A stretch of 64,000 bases of DNA from NCBI GenBank assembly GCA_963665265.2, contig OY762224.2, positions 1,736,001 to 1,800,000 on the forward strand, in the 5' to 3' direction. The stretch comes from CAXXHQ01 sp963665265 (lineage in GTDB: Bacteria; Planctomycetota; Planctomycetia; Pirellulales; Thermoguttaceae). The position numbers and the translations under genes are program-made. The notes beneath the pieces are model-generated. The model had not been told where the DNA came from, made no database searches, and saw nothing but the letters and a program-made list of their open reading frames with translations. Shown here piece after piece: positions 53,559 through 64,000 of the stretch (its first letter is position 1; each line of letters starts with the position of its first letter).

Positions 53559-53699
53559 GCCAGGCGTTTCAGGAGGATCGTGAACGGTCCTGACAGGTTT
53601 TGAATTTTAAGAGTTTGATGGTTTGCGGAGCATTTACCCGACGTAAACGTCGGGCCGATGAGGGCCTCAAGGCCCGAGAAAGGGACGTGAACGTCCCTC
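53559..53699 (-). repeat. Four-palindrome intergenic element, copy 3
   Basis: Inverted and diverged relative to copies 1 and 2. AGGATCGT-ga-ACGGTCCT, CCCGACGT-aa-ACGTCGGG and GGGCCTCAAGGCCC match the three conserved palindromes. The fourth is GGGACGT-ga-ACGTCCC in place of GCGGCAT-tc-ATGCCGC. It lies 29 bases after the PGK stop. Confidence 0.85.
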
Positions 53700-53755
53700 A
53701 AAACAAAACCGCACGCCGTCGAGTTCGGCAGCAAACAGGCAGACGTCAGCTTTTG

Positions 53756-53820
53756 GCGCGTGCAAGCACGCACCCTACAAATTCGCCTGTCGTTTCGTAG
53801 GGCGGGACAACGTCCCGCCA
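53756..53820. repeat. Pair of GTAGGG palindromes in opposite orientation
   Basis: GCGTGC-aa-GCACGC followed by ACCCTAC (about 53756-53780), then GTAGGGCGGGAC-aac-GTCCCGCC (53796-53819). Two members of the GTAGGG family sit back to back between PGK and the Hpt gene. Confidence 0.7.
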
Positions 53821-53836
53821 ATAAGTCTAAAAACAC

Positions 53837-53869
53837 AGCCGCGAGAAAACATTACGCTTTCTCGCGGCT
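53837..53869 (-). terminator. Terminator of the Hpt gene
   Basis: AGCCGCGAGAAA / TTTCTCGCGGCT with a short loop. GTGTTTTTAG follows on the minus strand and TTTTAATTTT on the plus strand, so it can act in both directions. Confidence 0.88.
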
Positions 53870-53909
53870 TTTAATTTTCTTGGGGGCGACGATCGTCGTC
53901 GAGCGTTTG

Positions 53910-54245
53910 TTATTTCGGAGGTTCGCCCGATCGAATTCGTCCGCACATATCGATCAGGTCTTGCACTTCGGCGGCGATGACTTCTTCGGGGTCGCCGTCG
54001 CGAAGCGAGTATTCGAGTTTTCCGGCGCACGGAGAAACCGGCTCGAATCCGTAGCTGCCGGCCGCTCCCTTGAGTTGATGCGCCGTTCGACGCAACTCTT
54101 CCCAATTCTTCGTTTCCCATTGCGACTGCAAGGTGGCGATTCGATTCGGCATTTCCGAAACGAACATAGTTACGACTTCGCCGAGGTCGGGATCAGCGCC
54201 CAAGTCGGAATAAAGATAATTTCTTGTGCTTTCCACGGTACTCAT
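53910..54245 (-). CDS. Histidine phosphotransfer (Hpt) protein
   Basis: A 111-residue single-domain Hpt protein. The phosphorylated His56 lies in RTAHQLKGAAGSYGF, the standard AHxLKGxxxxxG motif. The helices before (VVTMFVSEMPNRIATLQSQW) and after (PCAGKLEYSLRDG) match the four-helix bundle. It could carry phosphate between the hybrid kinase at 60.5-63.6 kb, which has its own Hpt domain, and a receiver such as the 59.5-60.4 kb protein. That link is inference. Confidence 0.94.
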   Translation of the reverse strand: MSTVESTRNYLYSDLGADPDLGEVVTMFVSEMPNRIATLQSQWETKNWEELRRTAHQLKGAAGSYGFEPVSPCAGKLEYSLRDGDPEEVIAAEVQDLIDMCGRIRSGEPPK

Positions 54246-54657
54246 AATAAAGCCCCAGACGTTGGGAAATTGGGTTTCCTGTGCGGCGGGCGAACGTTTG
54301 TTCGGTCCGCGTTTTTCCGCTCAGAAATAATAACTTACCGAAACCGCCCGCTTCCCTTTTTCAAGAAAATATTGGCCCCCCTTTTGCGAAGAGCGGCGTG
54401 AAGCGCCGTTTTTGCCGATTAAGCCAACGAAGAGGCTGCATTTAGCGGAAAAAATAGTCGCGAAACAACGGGAAAAAAGGACGATATTTCAAGCGCAGAA
54501 ACCCGCTCTTCATCAGATGCAAAGCGCTGATGCCTTAGAACAATACCGAAGGCATGCGCGGTCGGGCAATACGCCGTTCGCGCTGCGTTACGTCAAGGCG
54601 ACTGGGCGTTCCGCTTTCGCGGCCCTATGCCCCACGCCCTATTCCCGATGCTTTTCT
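54246..54657. other. Spacer without a gene
   Basis: No supported gene. A CCCTA-type low-complexity run (GGCCCTATGCCCCACGCCCT...) is at 54621-54650, just after the end of the cNMP gene, as with other members of that family. Confidence 0.45.
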
Positions 54658-55110
54658 TTACCGCATATCGACGTCGGCGATTTGCAGACGGGCGGCTTGC
54701 AAGCGGCGTCGGCAGACGCGCGCCATTTGGGCGAGGAGATGGTAGCCGAAGTGCGTGTCCTTTTCGCAGAGAGCGCGAAGTCCGGCCGCATCGATCGCCA
54801 CTACTTCGGTCGCCGCTCGGCAAATGCCGATCGAGGAAGTCGTATAGGGTTTCACCACCGCCGACCAGACTAAGAAGTCGCCTGGGCGAACCGTATCGAC
54901 CGTTTGGCGTTTCCCGCTCGGCAAGAGATACTGCACGTCCACAAGGCCAGCGGTCACAATATAGAGATTGTCCGACGCCTGATCTTCGCGGAAGATAATA
55001 TCGTTGGCGGAAAACGTTTTGAGTTTGCTGATCGAGGCCACTTCGTCGATGGTAGCGCGATCGACGTCCGCGGCGTCGAGATACTGATTCAATGCTTCTA
55101 GAATGGTCAT
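54658..55110 (-). CDS. Stand-alone cyclic-nucleotide-binding-domain protein
   Basis: A 150-residue protein consisting of one Crp-type cNMP-binding barrel (LKTFSANDIIFREDQASDNLYIVTAGLVDVQYLLPSGKRQTVDTVRPGDFLVWSAVV) plus a C-terminal helix (LLAQMARVCRRRLQAARLQI). There is no helix-turn-helix. The phosphate-binding cassette normally reading GExxx...RxA is weak (GDFLVWS...), so ligand binding is uncertain. It may act as a small sensor or adaptor. Confidence 0.92.
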   Translation of the reverse strand: MTILEALNQYLDAADVDRATIDEVASISKLKTFSANDIIFREDQASDNLYIVTAGLVDVQYLLPSGKRQTVDTVRPGDFLVWSAVVKPYTTSSIGICRAATEVVAIDAAGLRALCEKDTHFGYHLLAQMARVCRRRLQAARLQIADVDMR

Positions 55111-55377
55111 AAAACCTCGATGTCCTCATGAAAATGGGGAGTGAACTCAGTCGTCAAAACAAATGTGACCAAAGTATGTTGCTATGTAATATAATCGCCG
55201 CCATCCCGATTTCAAGGAGCGGGCTCTTTCTCGCCCCCCTCAGGAGCGGCGGAGGTCTCCGATTAGGCGGAAAAAACGAGTCCTTTGCCGACCTTTCGGC
55301 AAGCTGCTAGAATCGATAGCCGACCCCGCCGCGAACGTCCGGCGTCGCCCCTGTCCGTAGCCGTTGGAAAAATTGCC

Positions 55378-55851
55378 ATGAGATGTCCTTTTTGCCATGC
55401 CGACAACGATCGCGTCATCGATTCCCGGGCTAGCGAAGACGGCCTGGCAATTCGTCGCCGGCGCGAATGCCTTGCCTGCGACAAGCGGTTCACCACCTAC
55501 GAGCGGATCGAACGCGTCGCGCTGAAGATCATTAAAAAAGACGGCGCCCGCGAACTGTTCGACCGCGTGAAAATTAAACGCGGTCTGGAAAAAGCCTGCT
55601 GGAAGCGAGCCATCTCCGACGCGCAGCTCGAGAACATCGTCTCGCAGGTCGAAAACGAGATCGAATCCGAATACGAGGCTGAGATTCCCAGCGATCGGCT
55701 TGGCGAAGTGGTCATGCGCCGCCTCCGCGAGTTGGATCAAGTCGCCTACGTCCGTTTTGCCAGCGTCTACCGCAAATTCAAAGACGTCCGCGACTTCGTG
55801 GACGAACTCAAGCCGATGCTCGCTGAATCGAAGAGACGGGAACCTAAGTAA
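55378..55851 (+). CDS. nrdR: Transcriptional repressor NrdR
   Basis: A 157-residue repressor of ribonucleotide reductase genes. It has the zinc ribbon (Cys3, Cys6, Cys31, Cys34 in MRCPFCHAD and RECLACDKRFTTYERIE) and the ATP-cone (VIKKDGARELFDRVKIKRGLEKACWKR). ATG 55378 is the family start; the open frame extends upstream to 55285 without support. The C-terminal tail is slightly long. No nrd gene is in the window. Confidence 0.97.
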   Translation: MRCPFCHADNDRVIDSRASEDGLAIRRRRECLACDKRFTTYERIERVALKIIKKDGARELFDRVKIKRGLEKACWKRAISDAQLENIVSQVENEIESEYEAEIPSDRLGEVVMRRLRELDQVAYVRFASVYRKFKDVRDFVDELKPMLAESKRREPK

Positions 55852-55903
55852 CGCGGAGCGATCTTTTCGCGGCCATTAAGACTTGCTGCGATTGTTGAAT
55901 ATC

Positions 55904-56950
55904 TCAAACGAACAAACCTTTTAGTCGCGGGTCGTTTTCAATTAATCCGATCAGCGAGTCGGTATAATCTTTTTCCGACAAAATCGTGTAGAAGCCGGTC
56001 TTAACGGTCGGGGCCATTTGAAACGCGGCGGCCCAGTCCTTTTTTACAAACGGGTCGCGCCGTATCTGATCCCAAAAGCCGACGGAGTCGAACAACGCGG
56101 CAATTCGATCGGTTCCGTATTTCTGCAATTGGCTTACGAGATAGGTGGCTATGCCCACTTGAAGACCATGCAACCGAGGCTTGGGATTGATGAGATCGAG
56201 CGCATGGGAAATCAAATGCTCGCTTCCGCTGGCCGGCCGCGACGAGCCGCATATCTCCATCGCCACGCCGTTGAGCATAAGCGAGGTAGCGAGGAGCCGA
56301 ATTCCTTCCGGGCTTTGCGTCGGGCTGGCCATCAGTTGAAAGACGGTGGCGTCGGAAAGCAAAGCGGCAAAGTCGTTGACCGGAGCGCCGCACGCTCGAA
56401 AGGCCAGCTTCCAATCATGGACCGCCGTGATTTTGGCGACCGAATCGCCGATTCCCGAAAGCCATAAGATTTGCGGTGCGTTTAGGCAGACTTCCGTATC
56501 GACGACGACGCCGAACGGCATTGCCGAGGGAAGCGAGCGTCGTTTTCCGTCTAATTCCAAGCTCGATTGAGGGCTGCAAAAGCCGTCGTTCGAGAGGGAG
56601 GTCGGCACGGTGATATAGGGCAGCCTCGCCAAGAATGTGACGTACTTCGCAACGTCCAACGCTTTGCCGCCGCCTAGTCCGATGACGACGCTGGTCGACG
56701 AGGGGAGCGTTTGAAAGATTTCTTGCGCGTGATCGAAACTCGAAGCGTTCACTTCGATTTGTTGAACGGTTTCGACGTTCCGTTCCCGCAAAGCGGCGGT
56801 CGCTCTTTGGAGGATCGTCTCGGGCAAGCCGGCGCTGTAGAGCAGGGCGGCCTTGCGGAACTCCCACCGCTCGGCATAAATGCCGAGGCGATCGAGGGCT
56901 CCCGGTTTAATCCGCACCAGAGTCGGAATTTCGATCGATGTATTTTTCAT
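55904..56950 (-). CDS. sn-Glycerol-1-phosphate dehydrogenase-like enzyme (EgsA/AraM type)
   Basis: A 348-residue member of the iron-containing alcohol dehydrogenase superfamily, glycerol-1-phosphate dehydrogenase branch: GGGKALDVAKY (93-103) for NAD(P), PTSLSNDGFCSP (116-127) and the metal ligands Asp169 (SGIGDS), His245 (SGSEHLISHALD) and His261 (LHGLQVG). The enzyme reduces dihydroxyacetone phosphate to sn-glycerol-1-phosphate, the archaeal lipid backbone; in Bacillus AraM makes a G1P lipid. I start at 56950 because AAGAAG is six bases ahead; an ATG at 56956 is too close. The HAD phosphatase gene on the same strand lies 390 bases upstream. Confidence 0.9.
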   Translation of the reverse strand: MKNTSIEIPTLVRIKPGALDRLGIYAERWEFRKAALLYSAGLPETILQRATAALRERNVETVQQIEVNASSFDHAQEIFQTLPSSTSVVIGLGGGKALDVAKYVTFLARLPYITVPTSLSNDGFCSPQSSLELDGKRRSLPSAMPFGVVVDTEVCLNAPQILWLSGIGDSVAKITAVHDWKLAFRACGAPVNDFAALLSDATVFQLMASPTQSPEGIRLLATSLMLNGVAMEICGSSRPASGSEHLISHALDLINPKPRLHGLQVGIATYLVSQLQKYGTDRIAALFDSVGFWDQIRRDPFVKKDWAAAFQMAPTVKTGFYTILSEKDYTDSLIGLIENDPRLKGLFV

Positions 56951-57020
56951 AATCATCTTCTTGCGAACTAATGGCGACGCTTTTAGAACTCGGCGAAAAG
57001 AATCGCTCGGATAAGGAACG

Positions 57021-57045
57021 CTAATTGACGCTAATTTGCACTAAT
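57021..57045. repeat. CTAAT ten-base-period repeat
   Basis: CTAAT-tgacg-CTAAT-ttgca-CTAAT, the inverted partner of 27346-27372. Confidence 0.65.
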
Positions 57046-57065
57046 AGTCCGCCCCTACTTGAAAT

Positions 57066-57204
57066 CGGGCATTTCAGGAGGACCGTGAACGGCCCTGACA
57101 GGTTCGAAACTCAAACTTTAAATATAATATTGCCGCGATTTTACCCGACGTAAACGTCGGGCCTGTAACGGCCTAAAGGCCGAGAAAGGGACGTGAACGT
57201 CCCT
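57066..57204 (-). repeat. Four-palindrome intergenic element, copy 4
   Basis: Same order as copy 3: AGGACCGT-ga-ACGGCCCT (one mismatch), CCCGACGT-aa-ACGTCGGG, GGCCTAAAGGCC and GGGACGT-ga-ACGTCCC. The spacer between the first two is AT-rich and diverged. Confidence 0.85.
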
Positions 57205-57256
57205 AAAAAAACGGCACGCAATCAAAATTGACAGCGAAAATACTAAGCATCCGCTC

Positions 57257-57282
57257 CCGGTGCGAGCACGCCCCCTACAAAT
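57257..57282. repeat. GTAGGG palindrome, minus orientation
   Basis: GGTGC-ga-GCACG followed by CCCCCTAC, close to the design at 53756 and 27264 (inverted). Confidence 0.6.
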
Positions 57283-57337
57283 CTTGTTGATTTTGTAAAT
57301 TCTATCCGACCATTTTGCAGCGTCATAATTGTTCGAT

Positions 57338-58003
57338 CTAATTCGTCAGCGCGTCGGCGATTTCATGCCACGAATCGAAGGGGCGGAACTCCTCGCCGAT
57401 CTCGGTCAGTTTTTTGGCGAGCCAGCTTTTGGCGAAACGACGTTCAGGCGGTACGAGCAGGGCAGGGGCCAAATCGGGGCGACCGTCGCCGGCAAAGGCG
57501 ACTTTCGGCGAACGTCGAAGCGCATCGCGCACCACGGCCACTTTATTCACTCCCAAATCGGCCGAGAAAAACGGCGACGGATCGGGGAGCCGCATTTGCA
57601 GGCCGGTCGAGGGCGCGTAGCTGCCCGGGTTGGCTTTCACGTCCACCGAAACGCCGGCTTTGGCCAGCAGGCGTTCGATGTACCAGCCGCAACCGGCCGA
57701 AGCGACGGTCACTTCCCAACCGTGTTCTTTCAGTTTTTGAACGGCCTCGGCCAGTCGGGGATCGATTCGCATTTGGTCGATGATGGCCGATAGTTTCTCT
57801 TCCGGCGCTCGAATGCCGGCGAAAATTTGGCGCAGTCCTTCGAAGTGCGTAATTTCGCCCGCCTCGTATCGACTCCAAAAGTTGCCCGCGATCTCAGGAA
57901 ACTCGCGGCAAACGAGGTCGTAGAAGTCGTACTTCGTGATGGTTCCGTCGAAGTCGGAAACGAGAATACCGCACATTGTTTGAGAGTGGTTTACATCCGT
58001 CAT
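57338..58003 (-). CDS. HAD-family phosphatase, MtnX/SerB-like
   Basis: A 221-residue HAD hydrolase. Motif I is DFDGTIT (Asp17 nucleophile, Asp19), motif II VASAG, the motif-III Lys is in GVNKVAVVRDAL and FAGDGRPDLAPA gives the acidic pair. Small cap between motif I and II fits the HAD-IB MtnX/phosphoserine-phosphatase group. Substrate unknown. A start at 57976 (MCGILVSDFDG) is also possible. The membrane-protein gene upstream ends 36 bases before it. Confidence 0.9.
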   Translation of the reverse strand: MTDVNHSQTMCGILVSDFDGTITKYDFYDLVCREFPEIAGNFWSRYEAGEITHFEGLRQIFAGIRAPEEKLSAIIDQMRIDPRLAEAVQKLKEHGWEVTVASAGCGWYIERLLAKAGVSVDVKANPGSYAPSTGLQMRLPDPSPFFSADLGVNKVAVVRDALRRSPKVAFAGDGRPDLAPALLVPPERRFAKSWLAKKLTEIGEEFRPFDSWHEIADALTN

Positions 58004-58038
58004 ATCGCGACAAACTCCTTATTTTTACGCTCTCCGTC

Positions 58039-59376
58039 TTACCTTCCCCCAAGCGCATTCGGTTGTTTCGGCGTAATCGTCTCCACCCACGGCCAACCGA
58101 AATAGCCGCCTCGAACGTGCGCGTTCCCTTCGCCTCTTCCGATAAGACTCAGCATATGCCAAGGCGTTGACATCATCTCATTTTTTTCACCAATGGGATC
58201 GTCCGCAAAAGCGTATTCGATCTTATATTCTCGGAACACCCCGCCATGCGTAACCGAAACCATGTTCAAAATCTTTACAGGTCGAAGATGCGCCGCCGTC
58301 GAGTCGCACATTGCGTTCAAGGAGAACGCCCAGCAAAGCACGGTCCCGCCGCACAAAAGAACGGCACCCAAAAAAAACAACACGCTCGGCAGCAATCCCA
58401 AGCCGAACAATCCGTATTTTTTCCGATAGGGAATCTGAACGGCGCCGCCGGTCTTTGCCGCTTCCCTGTTCCGTTCTTCAAGTCGGCTGCGACTTTTTTT
58501 GAAATCCCAGCTTATTACGCCGAAAAAAATACCCCCTAATGCGATCGCGCCGAAAATAAATACGGGGAGGTGCTGACGCAAAGTCAGTTCAAGGGGACCG
58601 TATTTTCCGAAAGCGTAACCGTCCCATGCTAACCCAAAGAATAGAGCGAAAAAAGCCGTAATGAAGCCGAGCTTTTTAATTAACGACGTCTCTTCTCTTT
58701 CCGCGTTAACAATTCCCAAATCCGAGCGCAAGCCTAGCAAGCCGTACAACCTCAGCGACTTTTCCGGATTCGAACGCAAATAAACGAGCGTGACGTACTC
58801 GCCAAGCGTATAGGTCAACCTTTTTCGACTCACTTGATGCGCGGAAATCGTATGAGTCGTCGACAACTGTTTTTGTTCTTTCGTCGTCGGATCGCGATAT
58901 TCAACGAAAACGGAATATCCATAGACGGTCGGGACTCCGTTATGAAGCTGAGTTACCTTGAGCAGCGGCGGCGCCGCGATCCGCCCGACGATCGGAATTC
59001 CCTCTTCAATATATTTTAGCGGCCCTTTCACGAGTCGCAGATAAAACCACTGGCACGACGCTATCGCCGCCATTCCCAATGCGATCCAATCGATATACGC
59101 TAACGGCAAAAAATAAAGTCCCCATACGCCTACAATAGGAAATCGCCCGCAAAGAAGAAAAAACGCCGCTATAAAAATCACGCAGACGTAGGTGTTGCGT
59201 CGCGTTCGGTAATACGGACCGGCGTAAATCTCGTCTGGAATCTGTCGCGGCGTCGGATTTCTCAACTCCGGCTCAAACACATAATCCGCCGGCGGATCGA
59301 AAGGCCCTAGCGCCTCGGCAAACTGTTGAACGACGTCAATCGACGAATCGTCGCGGGATGGAACTTGCTCAGCCAT
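58039..59376 (-). CDS. Multi-spanning membrane protein with DUF3592-like region
   Basis: A 445-residue protein with about five membrane segments (about 63-79, 95-113, 236-254, 268-288 and 327-350). Between the second and third lies a soluble domain (IVGRIAAPPLLKVTQLHNGVPTVYGYSVFVEYRDPTTKEQKQL ... GEYVTLVYLRSNPEKSLRLYGL) that resembles DUF3592, a beta domain on membrane proteins of unknown role. A similar shorter pattern (VFREYKIEYAFADDPIGEKNEM) recurs near the end. The next gene (HAD) is 36 bases downstream, so they may be co-transcribed. Confidence 0.85.
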   Translation of the reverse strand: MAEQVPSRDDSSIDVVQQFAEALGPFDPPADYVFEPELRNPTPRQIPDEIYAGPYYRTRRNTYVCVIFIAAFFLLCGRFPIVGVWGLYFLPLAYIDWIALGMAAIASCQWFYLRLVKGPLKYIEEGIPIVGRIAAPPLLKVTQLHNGVPTVYGYSVFVEYRDPTTKEQKQLSTTHTISAHQVSRKRLTYTLGEYVTLVYLRSNPEKSLRLYGLLGLRSDLGIVNAEREETSLIKKLGFITAFFALFFGLAWDGYAFGKYGPLELTLRQHLPVFIFGAIALGGIFFGVISWDFKKSRSRLEERNREAAKTGGAVQIPYRKKYGLFGLGLLPSVLFFLGAVLLCGGTVLCWAFSLNAMCDSTAAHLRPVKILNMVSVTHGGVFREYKIEYAFADDPIGEKNEMMSTPWHMLSLIGRGEGNAHVRGGYFGWPWVETITPKQPNALGGR

Positions 59377-59465
59377 CGATTATTCTCCAGCCTATTGATT
59401 GACGCGAGTGGAAAAGTATGTCGTCGCTTACGCCGCTCGAACGTCGGCGGTTCTCTGCCCTGGCT

Positions 59466-60353
59466 CTATTTTTTCTTCCTCTTCACAAGCGTGACGGTGT
59501 TTCCGACGCCGTTGTAATGCACGTCGTCCATGAACATTCGCATGAGGAAGACGCCGCGTCCGCCGGTTTTTTCGAGGTTCTCGGGATGCGTCGGGTCGGG
59601 CAACACGTGCGGATCGAAGCCGCGTCCGTCGTCGCGGATTTCAAAAAACGCTTCGTTTCGATCGAATCGCGATTCCACATGAATTCGCCGGTCGCAGTAC
59701 GGGAGCATGACTCGGCGCTCTTCGACCAGCGAGCGGAAGGCCTCGTCGTCGGCGTCGCGGAGTTTCGAGCTGATTTCCAGATTGCCGTGAAAAAGCGAGT
59801 TGGTCAACGCTTCTTGCAGGGCCACGCCGACCCGGGTGTTTTCCGACTCGTCCCAGAGTTCGAACTGCGCGGCTTCGTTGAGAAAAAGAGTCAACAGCGG
59901 CGAGAATAGGCTGGCGTCGTTTTCTAAGACGAACGAGCGTTCGCAGCGGTGTAGGCAGCGAAGTAGTTGCCAGTGGAATCGCGCGCTCTGCGCGACGGAA
60001 AGAACGTTGCGGATCGTATCGAGCAGTTTTTTGTCGAGCAATCGTTTGCTGACGTAGCTGGCCGCCCCTCGATGCAAGGCGTCGACGACGATCTCTTCGT
60101 TTCCTTGCGAGGTCATTAGCACGACGGGTAGGTTTGCATGGTGCGACCGCACCCAAGAGACCAGTTCCAACCCGCTCATCGTCGGCATCATAATGTCGGT
60201 GATGACCAGGTCGGGGAGGTTGCGTTCGATGCTTTCCATCGCCTCTCGGCCGTTCGTCGCCGATTCCACGCTGAACGAATCGTCGCGCGCGACCAGACCG
60301 GAAATCAAACATCGGTCGGTCGCCGAGTCATCGACGAGTAGTATTCTGGGCAT
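59466..60353 (-). CDS. Response regulator with RsbW-like ATPase output
   Basis: A 295-residue protein. The receiver (MPRILLVDDSATDRCLISGLV; phospho-acceptor Asp53 in LVITDIMMPTMSG) is followed by a linker and a HATPase_c domain of the anti-sigma/RsbW kind (VGVALQEALTNSLFHGNLE, EIRDDGRGFDP, GGRGVFLMRMFMDDVHY). Such proteins may act as a switchable serine kinase or anti-sigma factor. The hybrid kinase gene on the same strand ends 154 bases before it, so it is a good candidate target. Confidence 0.94.
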   Translation of the reverse strand: MPRILLVDDSATDRCLISGLVARDDSFSVESATNGREAMESIERNLPDLVITDIMMPTMSGLELVSWVRSHHANLPVVLMTSQGNEEIVVDALHRGAASYVSKRLLDKKLLDTIRNVLSVAQSARFHWQLLRCLHRCERSFVLENDASLFSPLLTLFLNEAAQFELWDESENTRVGVALQEALTNSLFHGNLEISSKLRDADDEAFRSLVEERRVMLPYCDRRIHVESRFDRNEAFFEIRDDGRGFDPHVLPDPTHPENLEKTGGRGVFLMRMFMDDVHYNGVGNTVTLVKRKKK

Positions 60354-60507
60354 GGTTTCGGCTTTCGATTACGTCAAACGCGGCAGGCGATCCCCGCTTT
60401 CGCCGAGGATACGGCGTCATTTCCCCGGCCTTCGTTCATTATATCGCTCGCCGTTCGCCACGCCACAGCATGTCCGCTTTACCCGACGACGGTCGCGCGG
60501 CCTAATT

Positions 60508-63555
<3,048 letters not shown>

Positions 63556-63904
63556 TCTCGCGTCCTGTCGTTTGACGGCGGATTTAGCGAAAAAATCGGA
63601 ATATTTCAACTTCCCGAGCGCGTAATACCCTGCAATATCCGCGCCGTCGGACCTTCCTTGCGTGCAAATTGGCGCAAGTATTCGACAAGCATACCACACC
63701 CCTTGTCGACGGACTCGATTATCGCCGACGAGCCGCCAAAAGCATCCACCCGAAAGGAGTAGGCGGTTCTTCGCTTGCGGATACGTCGAATTAAAACCCG
63801 ATCCGAACATCTTCGCCCTGCTTGTTTTCGACCGTATCCATGCTTTAATAACGTATTCGTCATCACTATTAATTTCTCATCCCTCGGAAAAAAGAACCGC
63901 AACT
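63556..63904. other. Divergent spacer between the hybrid kinase and the ribulokinase-like gene
   Basis: About 350 bases with no gene I can support. It must hold the promoters of both flanking genes. Nothing further is evident. Confidence 0.5.
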
Positions 63905-64000
63905 ATGGCAAAGGCCGCCGCAAAAAAATTCGCCATCGGCGTTGACTACGGAACCAACAGCGTTCGCGCTTTGATCGTTGATATCGCCGACGGCAACGAG
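63905..64000 (+). CDS. araB: FGGY carbohydrate kinase, ribulokinase-like (5' part)
   Basis: The first 32 codons of a gene cut by the window end. KKFAIGVDYGTNSVRALIVDIADGNE is the phosphate-1 region of FGGY kinases, and GVDYGTxSVRALIVD is typical of L-ribulokinase AraB (L-ribulose to L-ribulose-5-phosphate). The rest lies outside the window, so the substrate is not secure. Confidence 0.8.
   Translation, partial: MAKAAAKKFAIGVDYGTNSVRALIVDIADGNE

Overview
The window reads as chromosome of a planctomycete, most likely in or near the Pirellulales; this is inferred from gene content, not from a marker gene. The signs are a giant surface protein with the planctomycete LEPR-type leader (FEPLERRQLL), a Tad pilus locus, a PmoA-like (DUF6807) exported protein, a DUF11-repeat lipoprotein and a degenerate kinase fused to a beta-helix. 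Coding is moderately GC-rich and fairly dense. The spacers are unusually full of short palindromic repeats. I see no rRNA, CRISPR array, prophage or intact transposase.

Layout. 1-5.6 kb: pseudokinase/beta-helix membrane protein, a large conserved protein that may be a TIM barrel, an orphan Flp pilin and a Nudix hydrolase. 5.6-6.8 kb: no convincing gene. 6.8-12.7 kb: DUF11 lipoprotein, DNA polymerase III delta', OprB-type porin and YjbQ. 12.7-25.5 kb, minus strand: a nearly complete Tad/Flp pilus locus in the order flp, cpaA, tadE, cpaB, cpaC, tadZ, tadA, tadB, tadC, a small Gly/Ser-tailed protein and a TadD-like TPR protein. Its pilin leader holds a clear GEMM-type (c-di-GMP-I) riboswitch and flp is followed by a strong terminator. 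26-27.6 kb: a DPM1-like glycosyltransferase and tRNA-Ala(GGC). 28-34.1 kb: a promoter and a folded leader RNA in front of an 1887-residue LEPR protein with autotransporter-type repeats and a calpain-like cysteine protease domain. 34.1-38.7 kb: an AT-richer island with one STAND ATPase (PD-(D/E)XK-like nuclease, NB-ARC, TPR; probably defence) between repeat-filled spacers. 38.7-43 kb: exported proteins, CsrA with a strong promoter, a small unknown protein and a VOC protein. 43-50 kb: tyrA-purL-purQ and glgX. 50-57 kb: ECF sigma factor, divergent phosphoglycerate kinase, Hpt protein, cNMP-binding protein, NrdR and a glycerol-1-phosphate dehydrogenase-like enzyme. 57-64 kb: HAD phosphatase, membrane protein, response regulator with ATPase domain, large hybrid histidine kinase and the start of a ribulokinase-like gene.

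How they may work together. Tad pilus, c-di-GMP riboswitch, CsrA and the giant LEPR protein point to control of attachment and surface display by c-di-GMP and post-transcriptional regulation. The hybrid kinase, the stand-alone Hpt protein and the REC-ATPase protein could form a phosphorelay. The STAND protein is a self-contained candidate immune effector.

The observations I would follow first are the riboswitch at the pilin leader, the nuclease-STAND-TPR protein, the folded RNA before the LEPR-calpain gene, and a four-copy intergenic element built from palindromes whose sequence changes while their geometry stays constant.
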